From Bradysia coprophila (lineage: Eukaryota; Arthropoda; Insecta; Diptera; Sciaridae), in contig NW_023503972.1 in NCBI RefSeq assembly GCF_014529535.1, positions 4,774,001-4,838,000 of the forward strand: DNA of 64,000 nucleotides, in the 5' to 3' direction. This document shows positions 24,098 to 34,481 of the stretch, piece after piece. Below the pieces are notes generated by a model that made no database searches, was not told the DNA's origin, and was given only the letters and a program-made list of their open reading frames with translations. Numbering within the stretch: the first letter of the stretch is position 1; each line of letters opens with the position of its first letter. The translations under genes were made by a program, and so were the position numbers.

Positions 24098-24271
24098 CAA
24101 ACGTAAATTTTATTCTTATGCATAATTAGCGACAGCTGATTTTCTTTCAGCTGGTGTCTACGTCATTGTCAGTAAGATTCTGCAATTTAAATTGATTGTC
24201 CGTGACACAGTGACACACACACACTAACAGACGCACTACTAATTCTGCATAAGAATAAAATTTAACGTTTG
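24098..24271. mobile_element. MITE with TA target site (Tc1/mariner-like)
   Basis: Inverted ends of about 36 bp begin CAAACGTAAATTTTATTCTT and end with the complement ACGTTTG. TA dinucleotides lie directly outside both ends (24096-24097 and 24272-24273), the target duplication of Tc1/mariner elements. It is 174 bp long, with no coding. The arms differ by about two positions. Confidence 0.7.
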
Positions 24272-25214
24272 TATGTCCCACGTAAGTTTGAGAGTTTGAG
24301 CTAAGCGCCCCAGCCCTGAGAATCTAACAGAGAGCATTTGAAAATGATGTTACTGAAGGGAAGACGATTGATAAATGATGAAATCGTTCCCTACAAGATC
24401 ATTCACCACCACATGAACACGACCTTGACCCAGTTGGTTACGTATCACGATCGTGGCAGACTGGCCAGAAGGAATCTTGGGATGAACAGACCGATTTTCT
24501 ACGCAACGACATATTCATGTAATGCCGAAATAGAATGCAAGATCATCACGACAAGTACTTTTCCGGTTGTGACATTTTTGATGATTCATTTAGGTCGTTC
24601 AAGAATTCGATCATTAGCATCGGTCATTGGATCAGTAGTGACTGGAATGGAAAATGGATATGAGATTTGAATTTTCTTTAATGAGTTCTGTTTAAGGCTC
24701 GTAAATAATTGATATGTTATTGGGTCGAAAGGCTTGTTAAAATAAGGTGCGGGAAAGCAGGAAGAGGAGGAAAATATGCAGTTTTGCTTTATTTCTCTGC
24801 AAAAGCTACTGTTGTACAAACAACGTTTTTCCGCTAGAGTTTTCCGCAAAACAGATTTTTTATTGTCGGAGAAAGCGTCCTCTCCCGAACTAAAACTCTG
24901 ATAAAAAATATAATTAAATATTACAATTAAGTTTCAAAACAGTGGTAAACAGCGTAAAACTCATAATTTCTTTATATGTTGGGTCTCAAACTAGTCGACG
25001 TATTTGCCTGTTTCTCGCTGTTTCCTCATTGACAGGTATTGTGGTTGTCGAGACGAAATAAATAATGTAATTTTTGCATAACAGAAGCTATTGGCGAGAA
25101 AGCAAGCAAAACTGCATATTTTCCTACTTTTCCCGCTGCTCCCAGTCGCTTTAACCGAGTCTGTGGTCGATCACTCACAAGTTTCAATGTTTAGCGGACA
25201 TGCAACGACATCTG

Positions 25215-25394
25215 CATTTTTCAGTGCTGTCAGTAAATTCGAACGATTTGTAACTCGACAAAACTGCATTCTATATGCAGTCAAAGATGTGTTCTATCAC
25301 CTAATTAGGGGCGCAGAGCTCACAATTGACTTTATACAATTAATTTTTGTCGAGTTATCGATGGTTAAAATTTACTGACAGCACTGAAAAATAT
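25215..25394. repeat. Inverted-repeat element (MITE)
   Basis: Arms of about 45 bp share TTTTTCAGTGCTGTCAGTAA and the complement of AACTCGACAAAA on both sides of a loop of roughly 80 bp. The target duplication is not clear. There is no coding. Superfamily is unassigned. Confidence 0.7.
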
Positions 25395-25639
25395 GGACGC
25401 CATTGGTGACTAATTTTATTGCTAAATCAAAGGACCAACAGTAAAATAAATTCAAAAAAATTTCAATTTTTTTTTTCATTTTAATAAAAATAGAATCAAT
25501 AAACTTAACAAAACCAGCGCCACGCTACCAAACTATACTAAGATTTTACTAAAAGACAGTTTAGTGATACAGGCGACAAGTAACCATTATTGAAAATGAT
25601 TGACTTGATCCGAATATTTTTTGGCTACAAACATGAAAT

Positions 25640-28600
25640 CTACGGAGTGTCTTTAACGACTTTATTAACAATTTTTCCAATACTTTGGATTTCACTTTCA
25701 ATAACATCCCCCGGCTTCAAGTATTCTGGCGGGGAACGATGCATTCCGACGCCTGATGGAGTTCCAGTCAGAATAACATCGCCCGGTTTCAATGTGATTG
25801 ATCTGCAGGGCAAATAAATTGTGAATTTCAGTCCATAAATTCCGTAAAAAAATCAGAACAACAAAACTCACTGCGACAACCGATGAATGATCTCGTCGAT
25901 GCGAAAGATTAACTCGCTCGTGTTGCCCAATTGTTTCGAGACGCCGTTTATGTTGCATGTAAGACGTAAATTATGTGGATCTGGCACCAGACTTTTATGT
26001 ACAATTGACGGTCCCAGCGGACAGAATGTATCCATCGACTTTCCGATTAAGAACTGACCGCCATTCCTCGACTTCTGCCAGTCTCTAGCCGATATGTCTT
26101 GGGCGACTGAGTAGCCGAAAACGTGTTCCAGTGCAGAAGACGCGGCGACATGGCGTGCTTCTTTTCCTATTATGACGGCGAGTTCAACTTCCCAATCCAG
26201 TTGCTAGAAGGAATTGAATGAAAGTGCCGGTTAGATGAATTATTTCACAATAAGACCTTTTATATTTTTTCCGTTTGAATGTTTTAAAACACACATTTAG
26301 TGCGGCGTCGACTTATGTCAAAGTACATTGAATTTTATGACTTGACGGATTTTATATAATGAGATTCAATACAGCCGGAAGAAGCCGACGTCGCATTAAA
26401 TACCGAGATAGAGTGGTATGGTATAAATGAAAAATGTGACGAAGAAAAATATTAACTTGAAAGCACCTGCTGGAACTGTCAAACGTTTTAACAAAAGAAT
26501 TTTACACTTTCAGTGAGTTCAAAATTGAGGAAATTGAGTTCAGTTCAGTTCTTCAAACCATACGGACGTATTTAAAATTAGCTGCCGAGCAAATTAAATT
26601 GAATTATTTGAATTAAATTGTGCCTATTCAGCAACAAAAATATAAAGTGCTTACAATTTTCGTGTGACACAGTTTATGTGAATAATAAATATCTACAATG
26701 TCAACATCGAAACAAGTTGAACCACCTGACAAGAATGCTGAGCCAGTGGAAAATTCGGATCAAAAAACTCATAGTGAATCGAACACAAAAAATGCTAGGC
26801 TTCGTGATATAGACGATGATGATGATAACGAAGTCCCTGATGATGCCAAAAGACCTAAAACTGAAGTGAAACTGAAACCAACAGTAGAAGATTTGCAAAA
26901 GAAGACCGCTTTAACACTACTAAGGAAATCATTGCTAGAAACAAATCCGTTTGCAATTTTAGACTCTGAAGTAGACAAAGATGACTTGGCCAGCAAAATG
27001 AGCAAAAATATAAATGTTAAACAATTTGGCGCCGACGCCCATTCCAGCAGAATCGTACGACGCCAGCAACGAGTTCCGCCGATTACCATAACGAAGCCGT
27101 TTAAGAATCCAAAAGAAGCGATTTCGAACATAGAAAGCATGCTTAATGGAAAGGTTACCTTCAAAATTCTAAAGGAAGGCTACAGTGTTTCTCTGCAGTC
27201 ACTGGAGGCACACAATTCACTGAAAAATTTTCTTGCCCAGCAAAAAATCCCGTTTTATACTTATACTGCATCAGATAAAAAGCCACTGCGACTTGTACTA
27301 AAAGGTGTTCATCATTCCTATACACCCGAAGAAATAATCGAAGATTTGTCTGAGAAAAAAGTGACTGTATCGAGTGTCCTACCAATGTATGGTAAAGGTA
27401 AAGTGAATTTGGATATGTTCATCGTTAACTTTGACCAAGGAACAAAGATAGCGGAGATCTCAAAGACGATCAAGTACGTTTGCCACCAAAGTATCTCTTG
27501 GCAACAATTTATCAAAAAAGATGTTGGCACCCAATGCAGAAAATGCCAACGCCTAGGTCACGCAGCCTCAAACTGCGGATTGGAATATCGTTGCGTAAAA
27601 TGTACAGATAGACACGCCCCTGGAGATTGCACACTTGAAGAAGACCAACCCGCCAAATGTGTCAACTGCGATGGCAACCATCCGGCCAACTTCAAAAAAT
27701 GTCCGGTATATACCAAATATGCTGAAAACTTGAAAAAACCACAAGGAAAAACAGGTATAAATAAATCAAATACGAATATTACTAATAATGCTAATTTATC
27801 TAGTAAAAAGTCAATGCTAAACAGTGGCGTATCTTACAGTCAAGCCCTAAGAATGAATACTACAACCAAAGAAAAAGATGATAATTTTAATTTTTTGAGT
27901 GGTGAAGTCAAAAATCTCTTTGATTGTTCTCTAATTGATTTATTACATAAAATTCAGACCTTCGTACCCGAATACAAAAAGGTAAATGATCTAACGCATA
28001 AAAAAATGATGATTATAGATTTCTTGTCTCAATTCACGTAATAATGTTGCATGGCGCTTTGAAGATAATAGCTTGGAACGTAAACTCTGCTAAAAGTAAA
28101 GTAAAACAGGAGGAAATTAGTCAAATTTTATCAGATCAGAAACCTCATCTTTTGTTGCTGAGCGAGACTAAACTCAACAGTAGCAATTTTGTGCAGTTCC
28201 CAAATTACAAAATTTATAGAAATGATCGTTTGTCCGATTCTGGCGGAGGAACTGCAATTCTGATTGAGGAACGTTTCAAGCACGAAGTGGTAAATACTCC
28301 CTTGCTGGAAACTTCCGAAGCAACTCGTGTAAAGATTACTCTCAGTAATTCTAAGTCTTTGATTATAAATTCGTTTTACTGTCCCAAAAAACTCTCGAAA
28401 AAGGACCTTCTGAAGCTCATGAGCCTACACTCAAATGTCTTTATGGGGGGCGACTTCAATGCTAAACACTGCTACTGGCATAACTCTGATAATAATAGTA
28501 ACGGTAATGTCTTGTACAGATTTCTTGTTGATGACAATGTCGCTGAACTGGTTCATCCGAATGCATACACCTGCTATAGGAGTAAATCAAATCCTAGCAC

Positions 28601-31600
28601 AATAGATTTGGCTTTGGCTAAAGGTGTTAGAGCGACTAGTAGTAATATTACTGAGCTCAACCCTGACCATTGCCCCGTTCAATACATTTTGAACATTGAT
28701 GATGACTTATCATACGAGGCCCCCGTTAAACAATTTATGTACAATAAAGCAGATTGGGCTAGATTCATGGAAGTAGTTGACGATGGACTAAAATTGGGTA
28801 CATTGATTGATTCCAATGACATTGATTGTTGCGTTGAGCATTTGACTGAAGTGATTGGAATTGCAATGGATGAGTCTGTACCTAAGAAGTGTTTTACTGG
28901 AAAGAACCATTTCTCACGACATTTGAGGGACTGCATTGCAGAGAAGAAAAGATTGAGGAGGGCATATTTTCGGCGAAAACTTAATGATGCCGGGTTGAAA
29001 TTTGAAATTGATCGTTTGAACAAGTACATAAGGGCTAGTATTGATGCGAGGGACTCCCATATGCTTATGAATAAGCTGAAGCAAATCAGACCAGACAGTA
29101 AAATGTTCAAAAATATCAATAAACTTTTGGGTGATAATAGAAAGACGGTGCCCGAACTGAAGGCAAGTGATGGCTCTCTAATTAGTAATCCATTCGATAA
29201 AGCTAACGCCATTGCTAAAGTATATGGCGACGTTCACCGACAGAATAGAGAAATGGGTGATCCTGATTTTGATGTAGTCGTGTTGTCTGAGGTGAATTCG
29301 TTCTCTCAGTTGGTCGCGCAAAATTTATTTGAACCTCGATTGACAGACGCTGATGAAATCAGCCGTATTCTTAAAGGTATTAAAAACAAAAAGTCTAGTG
29401 GACCTGATGCTATTCCGAACGTTGTCCTGAAGAAACTTCCTGTTTCAGCACATGTACTTCTGGCTAAGTTGTTTAATTGTATTCTGAGTTTGGGATACTA
29501 CCCCAGTTCATGGAAGACAGCCCACGTTGTACCGATTCCGAAGCCGGGTAAACCGGCAAATGAGGCAAAGAATTTTAGACCCATCAGTCTCTTAAATGGC
29601 CTGAGTAAAATCCTAGAAAAAGTTCTCTATGTTAGAATGCTAGAATACTGTGATGAAAATGATCTATTACCCAACAGCCAATTCGGCTTTAGGAGCAAGC
29701 ACTCCACCGTACATGCTCTCATAAGGTTATTCGAAGAAGCAATCATTGGTTTTAACGATCTCAAAGTGACAATAGCAGCATTCCTGGACATAGAGAAGGC
29801 TTTCGACACGATGTGGATTGAGGGACTCATATATAAATTGATGAAGATGAACTTCCCAAATTATCTCATCAGAATTGTGTTTTCCTATCTCAAAGAACGG
29901 AGCTTTAGAGTTAAGTTGGGAGACCAGCTGTCTGACTCAGTATCTGTGAATGATGGGGTTCCACAAGGATCTATATTAGGTCCTTTACTCTTTATTATAT
30001 TTATGATAGACCTCCCGACGCATATGAACACAACTCTAACAGTCTTTGCAGACGATACGAGCATTTTCTCAACTCGATTGTCGCATAGTAGAGCAAGATC
30101 AAATGTACAAAGCCACCTCGATAAGTTGCATAGATATTACCAAACCTGGAAAATTAAAGTGAATGTGCAAAAATCGGAAGCACTCTTCATTCAGAGATCA
30201 AACCGTTCGCGTATTGTCCGTGAAAACTCGTGTGCTATTTTAATGAATGGCACAAAAATCCCATTCAAGAACAGCGTCCGTTTTCTGGGTTATTATGTTC
30301 AATCGAACCTCAAGCATAACGAACATGTGAACAGAATGTTACTCAAGGTAAACACTGGGCTGCATAAACTGTATCCTATCATGAAAGCGAATAATGGCAT
30401 TTCACAAGATGTGAAGGTTAAAATCTATGTGACTATACTTAGACCGGTTCTCACCTATGCTGTGGCGGTTTGGCATACCTTACCAAAGTACTTAATTAAA
30501 AGGCTGAAGGTTTTTGAGAATAAATGCCTTCGTATGGCAATAAACTTCAGAAGGTCAAGAACGAATTATAAATTTATATCTACTGAGGAACTGCACAGAA
30601 TTGCGAAAGTACCAAGACTCAACGTGTACTTATACAAATTGGCTAAAAATGTGCTTAGCAAGACCTATTTACATGATAACACTGTTATCAGTAAATTTGG
30701 TAATTTTTCAAACGAAAGAATCGCTAACTGTATTTACAAACCCCCTCACTCGCTGATAAGAGGCCTTGACTCTAAGCTGTTGTCTTTAGACACACGCGCA
30801 TCTTGAAATTTTATTTCCCATTGACAATAATAATTATTGAAAATTAAGAATTTATTGGTTTCTTTCTACTTTGATTTGTTAACAACAGATTAGTTGTATC
30901 TCTAGGTTAAGTAATCCCCCCCCCCTTCAAAAAAATAAGAATATTGATTGTTTTTATATACTTTTTTCAATCTATAAGGTGATATGCCTACTGAAATTTC
31001 ATTTTACAGAAAAAATTTTACTCTCTGAATTATCGAGTCCAAACACGAATCAAAATGTAGAAATCTCGAACATAAATTTGAAAAAGTCTGGATGACTGTA
31101 AATTTATTTTAACCTCAAATATTTATGTAAAAACTAATTGTGTACTTAATTTGATTGAATAAACTAAATATAAAAAAAAAAAAAAAAAAATTGAGGAAAT
31201 ATCCTTGTCATAACAATTTATGCTACTTGTTGCCACTCACCCACACACACACACACAATCGAAGCCATAACAAAACAGACGCATGCGCATTGTTTTGCCG
31301 ACAAATATCAAACAATTTGACATTTCGATATCGAACTGTCAATAGTCCATTCAAGCACACCATTGTGTTTTCATTCACATGTGTTTAGTGTGTACGGTCT
31401 TGTTTACAAAAATTCACTGATAGTCCGAAAGTCAGTTAAAAGAAATTGTTTGCAACAAATATGCAGGAAGTCTTAAACCTTCAGCACCTTAATCTCCTTC
31501 AGCCGAAGAAGAAGAAAAAACAGAAGAAGATTCATGGCCTGAAGACAGGAGTATTCAGCCGCCTTCGATTTATCAAGACATTCGAAGAGGATTTGGAGGA

Positions 31601-34481
31601 GCTAACAATGGAATCGTCCATTTTCGAATTGTATGCTCCGCGTGTGCTGAGTTCTTGTAGTACACCGCACAGAATGCCCGAAGAACCTCTTAATGTCGAT
31701 CCATATACTCGATCGGTTAAGATACCTGGCGTGGCTCCATTCTTCACTCAACCCACGCTTCCACAACGTTTTCCAACTGTAACCAAGAAGAAAATAGCTA
31801 TCGAACCAATTTATCCATCACTGATACCGTTGCTTATGACAGCCAAATTCGCTCGCATCGACATAAGACGCTACGACGTCGTATGTTTAAGAAATTCGAT
31901 AAGAAAAATTGCTGCCAACGACGAGGATTTCGTTATAAGTGTCGTCCGAATCAATTCAACATTATTTCTCAGACGCTTCGCGAAACATCATGTAAGGAAC
32001 AAAGCTGATGTTGGATTTCAGTTCGAAGATATGTGCACTAGTCAGAGCCACAGAGATTTTGATTACCACCAGTTGATCGAGGGGCAAATTGCCGAAAATC
32101 GAATTTTGATGATGGGTGAAGTTGACGCCATTAGGAGAGAGAATGGGGAATCCATTGAGCTGAAGAGTAAGAAATCTAATGTAACGACACAGGACAAAGT
32201 TGATTGGTGGCTTCAATCATATCTGAGTAAGTAAAATTGATTGAACGATGTAGCGGAGCATTCTGATGCGAACGTTTCTTTCTCCATTTTTGCAGCTGGA
32301 ACAAAGTCAATTATTTTTGGACGTCGTGACAGAGACGATGACATGGTACTATCAAAAACTGAAGAATTCGGCACAGAATCAATGCAGGTGGACCGAAACA
32401 GGAAAATGAAAATGTTCAATCGCTTGAGTTCCGCTCTGAGATTCCTATTTTCGAACGTGGCCACCGGACAAAGTTATATGTTGCGCGGATTTAGAGACGT
32501 TCTGACACAACAGCGATGCATGCAATTGTTTGAAGTTATTGACGAAGCCGACAAGCAAAAATTGACCTTCATAACGGACGAGTTGATCGACAGGTTCTCT
32601 GTGTAGATTAACTTCCGGTTGGTCCGAATGATTTTGTAAATTTTGGATTTTTTCCGATTTTTTTTTCTCACCCATAAAGGACATGAGCGAATTTGTTTAT
32701 CATTTTGATTTTCATTTAATATGTTGATCATGGCGAGTTGTAACTTCATGGCCATATTGCAATTTGAGTGCTAATTAGTTCAGCTAATCTGGCAACTATG
32801 GATGTAAGACGAACTACTTCTCCTTCACTTATCCGCACAACGAAAGCACTACAGTAGTTCATAAGTAATTAAATTGAACGATCAACCTACACCTACATTT
32901 CTGGCAATCTACAAAGCAGATTGGGAACTTAGTTAGCACTCTTCGTTAGAATGGACGAAAAATGATAACTCTGACTCGTTGTAGAAAGCAACCGACGTGG
33001 ACGTCTGAAAAAATTAGCTACATATTGAATATTCCCACACTTAACCAGATTGGAAACCTACGTATCGCTATATGCTCAAAATACGAGAGAGAAAATGCGA
33101 GACCAGAGCCTGTTTTCGAGTTTTTTTTTTCGAAAACGCTAAAAACAATAATTCAAGATGACCGATTAACGACGGGAAATTCAAGAAATTTTTCCAAGAA
33201 ATTCAAGAAATTTAGGATCTCTATTCCTAAAATAATTTCCAAGAATTTTCTCAGTAAACTCACGAAAATTCGAGAAAAATTGGCGAAAATATTAGGTCTT
33301 CATAATGACATTACGACAGGGACTATTTTTGGGAACACATTCTCCCATATTTTCCTTACAATTATTAAACGTAAAGTTTGTGCAGAATCAGCAACAGCTG
33401 AACATCACCAGCTGAACAACAAACATACTTCACTTGTATAATATACAATCAAAACACATTCTGAACAACTGATCACTGTATGTAGCTTGCCCTTGAATTG
33501 TTTTGTCGACCAGCTGTTGCTGATTCTGCACAAACTTTACTTTTAATAATTGTAATTTTCGAAAGAATTTTCTTTATATATATCAATATTAGATAGTCAC
33601 TTATCACCTAAAAACAACCTGGACTACATCATGGGAACAAGAAGTGTCTAAATTTAAAATCCAATAGCCTCGATAACAAGGAAAGATTTTTCGACCAATC
33701 GCAGATTATTTTCCCTACGGACCCAAGGGTTCAAAAACTAATGCATCTCCGAACTATTTTCGTATTGTTTTGAAACAAATATACCCAAACGAAATCTATT
33801 TTAAAATAGAAAAGACATTTAGGTCGTCAAAGAGGTAGGCACTTCAAAGTCAATAAATCAAACGAAGGAGCCATCATTAAACAAAAACGAGATAACGCCC
33901 GCACTAAATATAGAAGAGTGGCGAAATGATAATCATAAAAAACTTACTGTTGTTATGTCATGATGAACAACATCACCGGTTGGTCCGGTGATGGTACTCG
34001 CAAATTTACTGAAAAACATCGGTTCCGATGGCGGTTCCTTGTTCTGCTCCAAGCAATGACCCAAGTAATTGAGCCCGATGCACACAATCTTTTCCGGATT
34101 ACTAACCGGTGCCAACAGTTTAACACCGCCGATCTCTTCCCATTTCGACGATTCGACCCGTTTCTCGATGTCTGATAGCGGGACATTTGATCGGATGAAT
34201 TCAATCATATTGGTTGCATATGCGGCGGACAGATCAACAAATTTTGAAGCATCTGCCGACAGTACACCCAAACCGGACTTGCCGTTTTCGTTGCGTTGGA
34301 ACTGGATGAATCTCATGTTGTTGGTAATTGGGGAATTTGAAAATGATCGGACAATTGTTGCACAACCGGCAGTATGATTTAAAAGGCGATTTTTACGCGG
34401 TAAAGTACACAGATTTTGTGAATTCTTCAATATGTCACACGGTACGATGCTACGTGTTATGTTAATCAACTTAAACGGCAT
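25640..34481 (-). CDS. FAHD2-like fumarylacetoacetate hydrolase domain protein
   Basis: Three exons join in phase: 33948-34481, 25872-26203 and 25640-25802, giving 342 aa. The first intron is 7,744 bp. The N-terminal ~60 residues are basic and lack acidic residues apart from one Asp, like a mitochondrial presequence. An internal Met (34316, MRFIQFQR) is the alternative start and aligns with the domain start of human FAHD2. Family signatures are [36 protein letters not shown] (metal ligands E183 and E185), DISARDWQ (D214), DTFCPLGP and [14 protein letters not shown]-domain enzymes hydrolyse or decarboxylate beta-keto acids such as oxaloacetate or acylpyruvates with Mg2+. The exact substrate of FAHD2 is uncertain. 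Intron 1 splits the domain just before the metal-binding strand and hosts a LINE and a nested gene. Confidence 0.92.
26535..26569 (+). promoter_or_regulatory. Internal Pol II promoter of the LINE (Inr plus DPE)
   Basis: With +1 at the A of TGAGTT (26537), two bases inside the element, GGACGT lies at +28 to +33 (26564-26569). That fits the downstream promoter element consensus RGWYVT at its obligatory spacing. TGAGTT differs from the initiator TCAGTT by one base. Jockey and related insect LINEs use such internal Inr/DPE promoters. The assignment comes from sequence and spacing alone. Confidence 0.55.
26698..28041 (+). CDS. LINE ORF1 nucleic-acid-binding protein
   Basis: This 447-aa protein starts at ATG in the context AATATGTCA. 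It has an acidic, Lys-rich N-terminus ([18 protein letters not shown]), a central PRE-C2HC-like region, then three CCHC zinc knuckles at about residues 279-340: [27 protein letters not shown] and [15 protein letters not shown]. Jockey-clade ORF1 proteins bind the element's RNA and act as nucleic-acid chaperones. The stop TAA is followed two bases later by the ORF2 start (TAATAATG), so ORF2 is probably translated by termination-reinitiation. Confidence 0.92.
   Translation: MSTSKQVEPPDKNAEPVENSDQKTHSESNTKNARLRDIDDDDDNEVPDDAKRPKTEVKLKPTVEDLQKKTALTLLRKSLLETNPFAILDSEVDKDDLASKMSKNINVKQFGADAHSSRIVRRQQRVPPITITKPFKNPKEAISNIESMLNGKVTFKILKEGYSVSLQSLEAHNSLKNFLAQQKIPFYTYTASDKKPLRLVLKGVHHSYTPEEIIEDLSEKKVTVSSVLPMYGKGKVNLDMFIVNFDQGTKIAEISKTIKYVCHQSISWQQFIKKDVGTQCRKCQRLGHAASNCGLEYRCVKCTDRHAPGDCTLEEDQPAKCVNCDGNHPANFKKCPVYTKYAENLKKPQGKTGINKSNTNITNNANLSSKKSMLNSGVSYSQALRMNTTTKEKDDNFNFLSGEVKNLFDCSLIDLLHKIQTFVPEYKKVNDLTHKKMMIIDFLSQFT
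28044..30806 (+). CDS. LINE ORF2: endonuclease and reverse transcriptase
   Basis: This 920-aa protein starts with an apurinic-type endonuclease (residues ~1-220; motifs [38 protein letters not shown]). It continues with a reverse transcriptase (~440-740) showing [48 protein letters not shown] and the catalytic FADD at residues 668-671. The C-terminal part has the LGY box followed by a long helical tail. The enzyme nicks target DNA and primes reverse transcription there. The length and order match Jockey-clade ORF2, and I see no disabling change. Confidence 0.95.
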   Translation: MLHGALKIIAWNVNSAKSKVKQEEISQILSDQKPHLLLLSETKLNSSNFVQFPNYKIYRNDRLSDSGGGTAILIEERFKHEVVNTPLLETSEATRVKITLSNSKSLIINSFYCPKKLSKKDLLKLMSLHSNVFMGGDFNAKHCYWHNSDNNSNGNVLYRFLVDDNVAELVHPNAYTCYRSKSNPSTIDLALAKGVRATSSNITELNPDHCPVQYILNIDDDLSYEAPVKQFMYNKADWARFMEVVDDGLKLGTLIDSNDIDCCVEHLTEVIGIAMDESVPKKCFTGKNHFSRHLRDCIAEKKRLRRAYFRRKLNDAGLKFEIDRLNKYIRASIDARDSHMLMNKLKQIRPDSKMFKNINKLLGDNRKTVPELKASDGSLISNPFDKANAIAKVYGDVHRQNREMGDPDFDVVVLSEVNSFSQLVAQNLFEPRLTDADEISRILKGIKNKKSSGPDAIPNVVLKKLPVSAHVLLAKLFNCILSLGYYPSSWKTAHVVPIPKPGKPANEAKNFRPISLLNGLSKILEKVLYVRMLEYCDENDLLPNSQFGFRSKHSTVHALIRLFEEAIIGFNDLKVTIAAFLDIEKAFDTMWIEGLIYKLMKMNFPNYLIRIVFSYLKERSFRVKLGDQLSDSVSVNDGVPQGSILGPLLFIIFMIDLPTHMNTTLTVFADDTSIFSTRLSHSRARSNVQSHLDKLHRYYQTWKIKVNVQKSEALFIQRSNRSRIVRENSCAILMNGTKIPFKNSVRFLGYYVQSNLKHNEHVNRMLLKVNTGLHKLYPIMKANNGISQDVKVKIYVTILRPVLTYAVAVWHTLPKYLIKRLKVFENKCLRMAINFRRSRTNYKFISTEELHRIAKVPRLNVYLYKLAKNVLSKTYLHDNTVISKFGNFSNERIANCIYKPPHSLIRGLDSKLLSLDTRAS
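31461..32606 (+). CDS. DXO/Rai1-family decapping exoribonuclease
   Basis: Two exons, 31461-32226 and 32296-32606, join with a split Thr codon (A|CT) and give 358 aa. The catalytic acidic motifs of the DXO/Rai1 fold are present: GFQFE at 185-189 (E189), EVDA at 220-223 (E220, D222) and ELK at 233-235 (E233, K235). WWLQSYL plus FGRRD follow, across the intron. DXO/Rai1 enzymes remove incomplete or NAD caps and degrade the RNA 5'-3'. With all metal ligands kept, this copy should be active, unlike the catalytically dead Drosophila paralogue Cutoff. A basic stretch (KKKKKQKK, residues ~16-25) could be a nuclear signal. The gene is nested, in the opposite direction, in intron 1 of the FAHD2-like gene. 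A CA-repeat lies at about 31239-31257 upstream. Confidence 0.87.
32607..33947. other. Remainder of FAHD2-like intron 1
   Basis: This non-coding region includes the 3' flank of the nested DXO-like gene and an inverted-repeat element (33356-33554). The plus ORF 32962-33441 runs into that element and has no domain. Confidence 0.55.
33356..33554. repeat. Inverted-repeat element (MITE)
   Basis: The arms of about 45 bp start TTACAATTATTAAACGTAAA and end in the complement. Both include GTTTGTGCAGAATCAGCAAC. One or two mismatches separate the arms. The loop is about 110 bp. There is no coding and no clear target duplication. Confidence 0.75.

Larger units (their letters stand above)
23645..25639. 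other. Intergenic region between Blos3 and FAHD2
   Basis: Two inverted-repeat elements lie here (24098-24271 and 25215-25394). The plus ORF 24338-24670 (110 aa, ATG start) has no recognisable domain, no signal peptide and no splice partner, so I do not call it a gene. The remainder is AT-rich. Confidence 0.55.
26535..31190 (+). mobile_element. Full-length Jockey-clade LINE, apparently intact
   Basis: A 4,656-bp non-LTR element is flanked by the perfect 10-bp target duplication TTGAGGAAAT at 26525-26534 and 31191-31200. A 3' poly(A) of about 18 nt lies at 31173-31190, preceded by AATAAA near 31158. It has two uninterrupted ORFs, ORF1 (26698-28041) and ORF2 (28044-30806). Intact ORFs, an intact tail and a perfect duplication indicate a young insertion that may still be autonomous. 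It lies in intron 1 of the FAHD2-like gene, opposite to that gene's transcription. Its tail ends about 270 bp before the start codon of the nested DXO-like gene. Confidence 0.93.

Noticed and set aside
24338-24670. 110-codon plus-strand ORF between Blos3 and FAHD2
   Set aside because: No recognisable domain, signal peptide, splice partner or repeat match. The length is within chance for AT-rich intergenic DNA.
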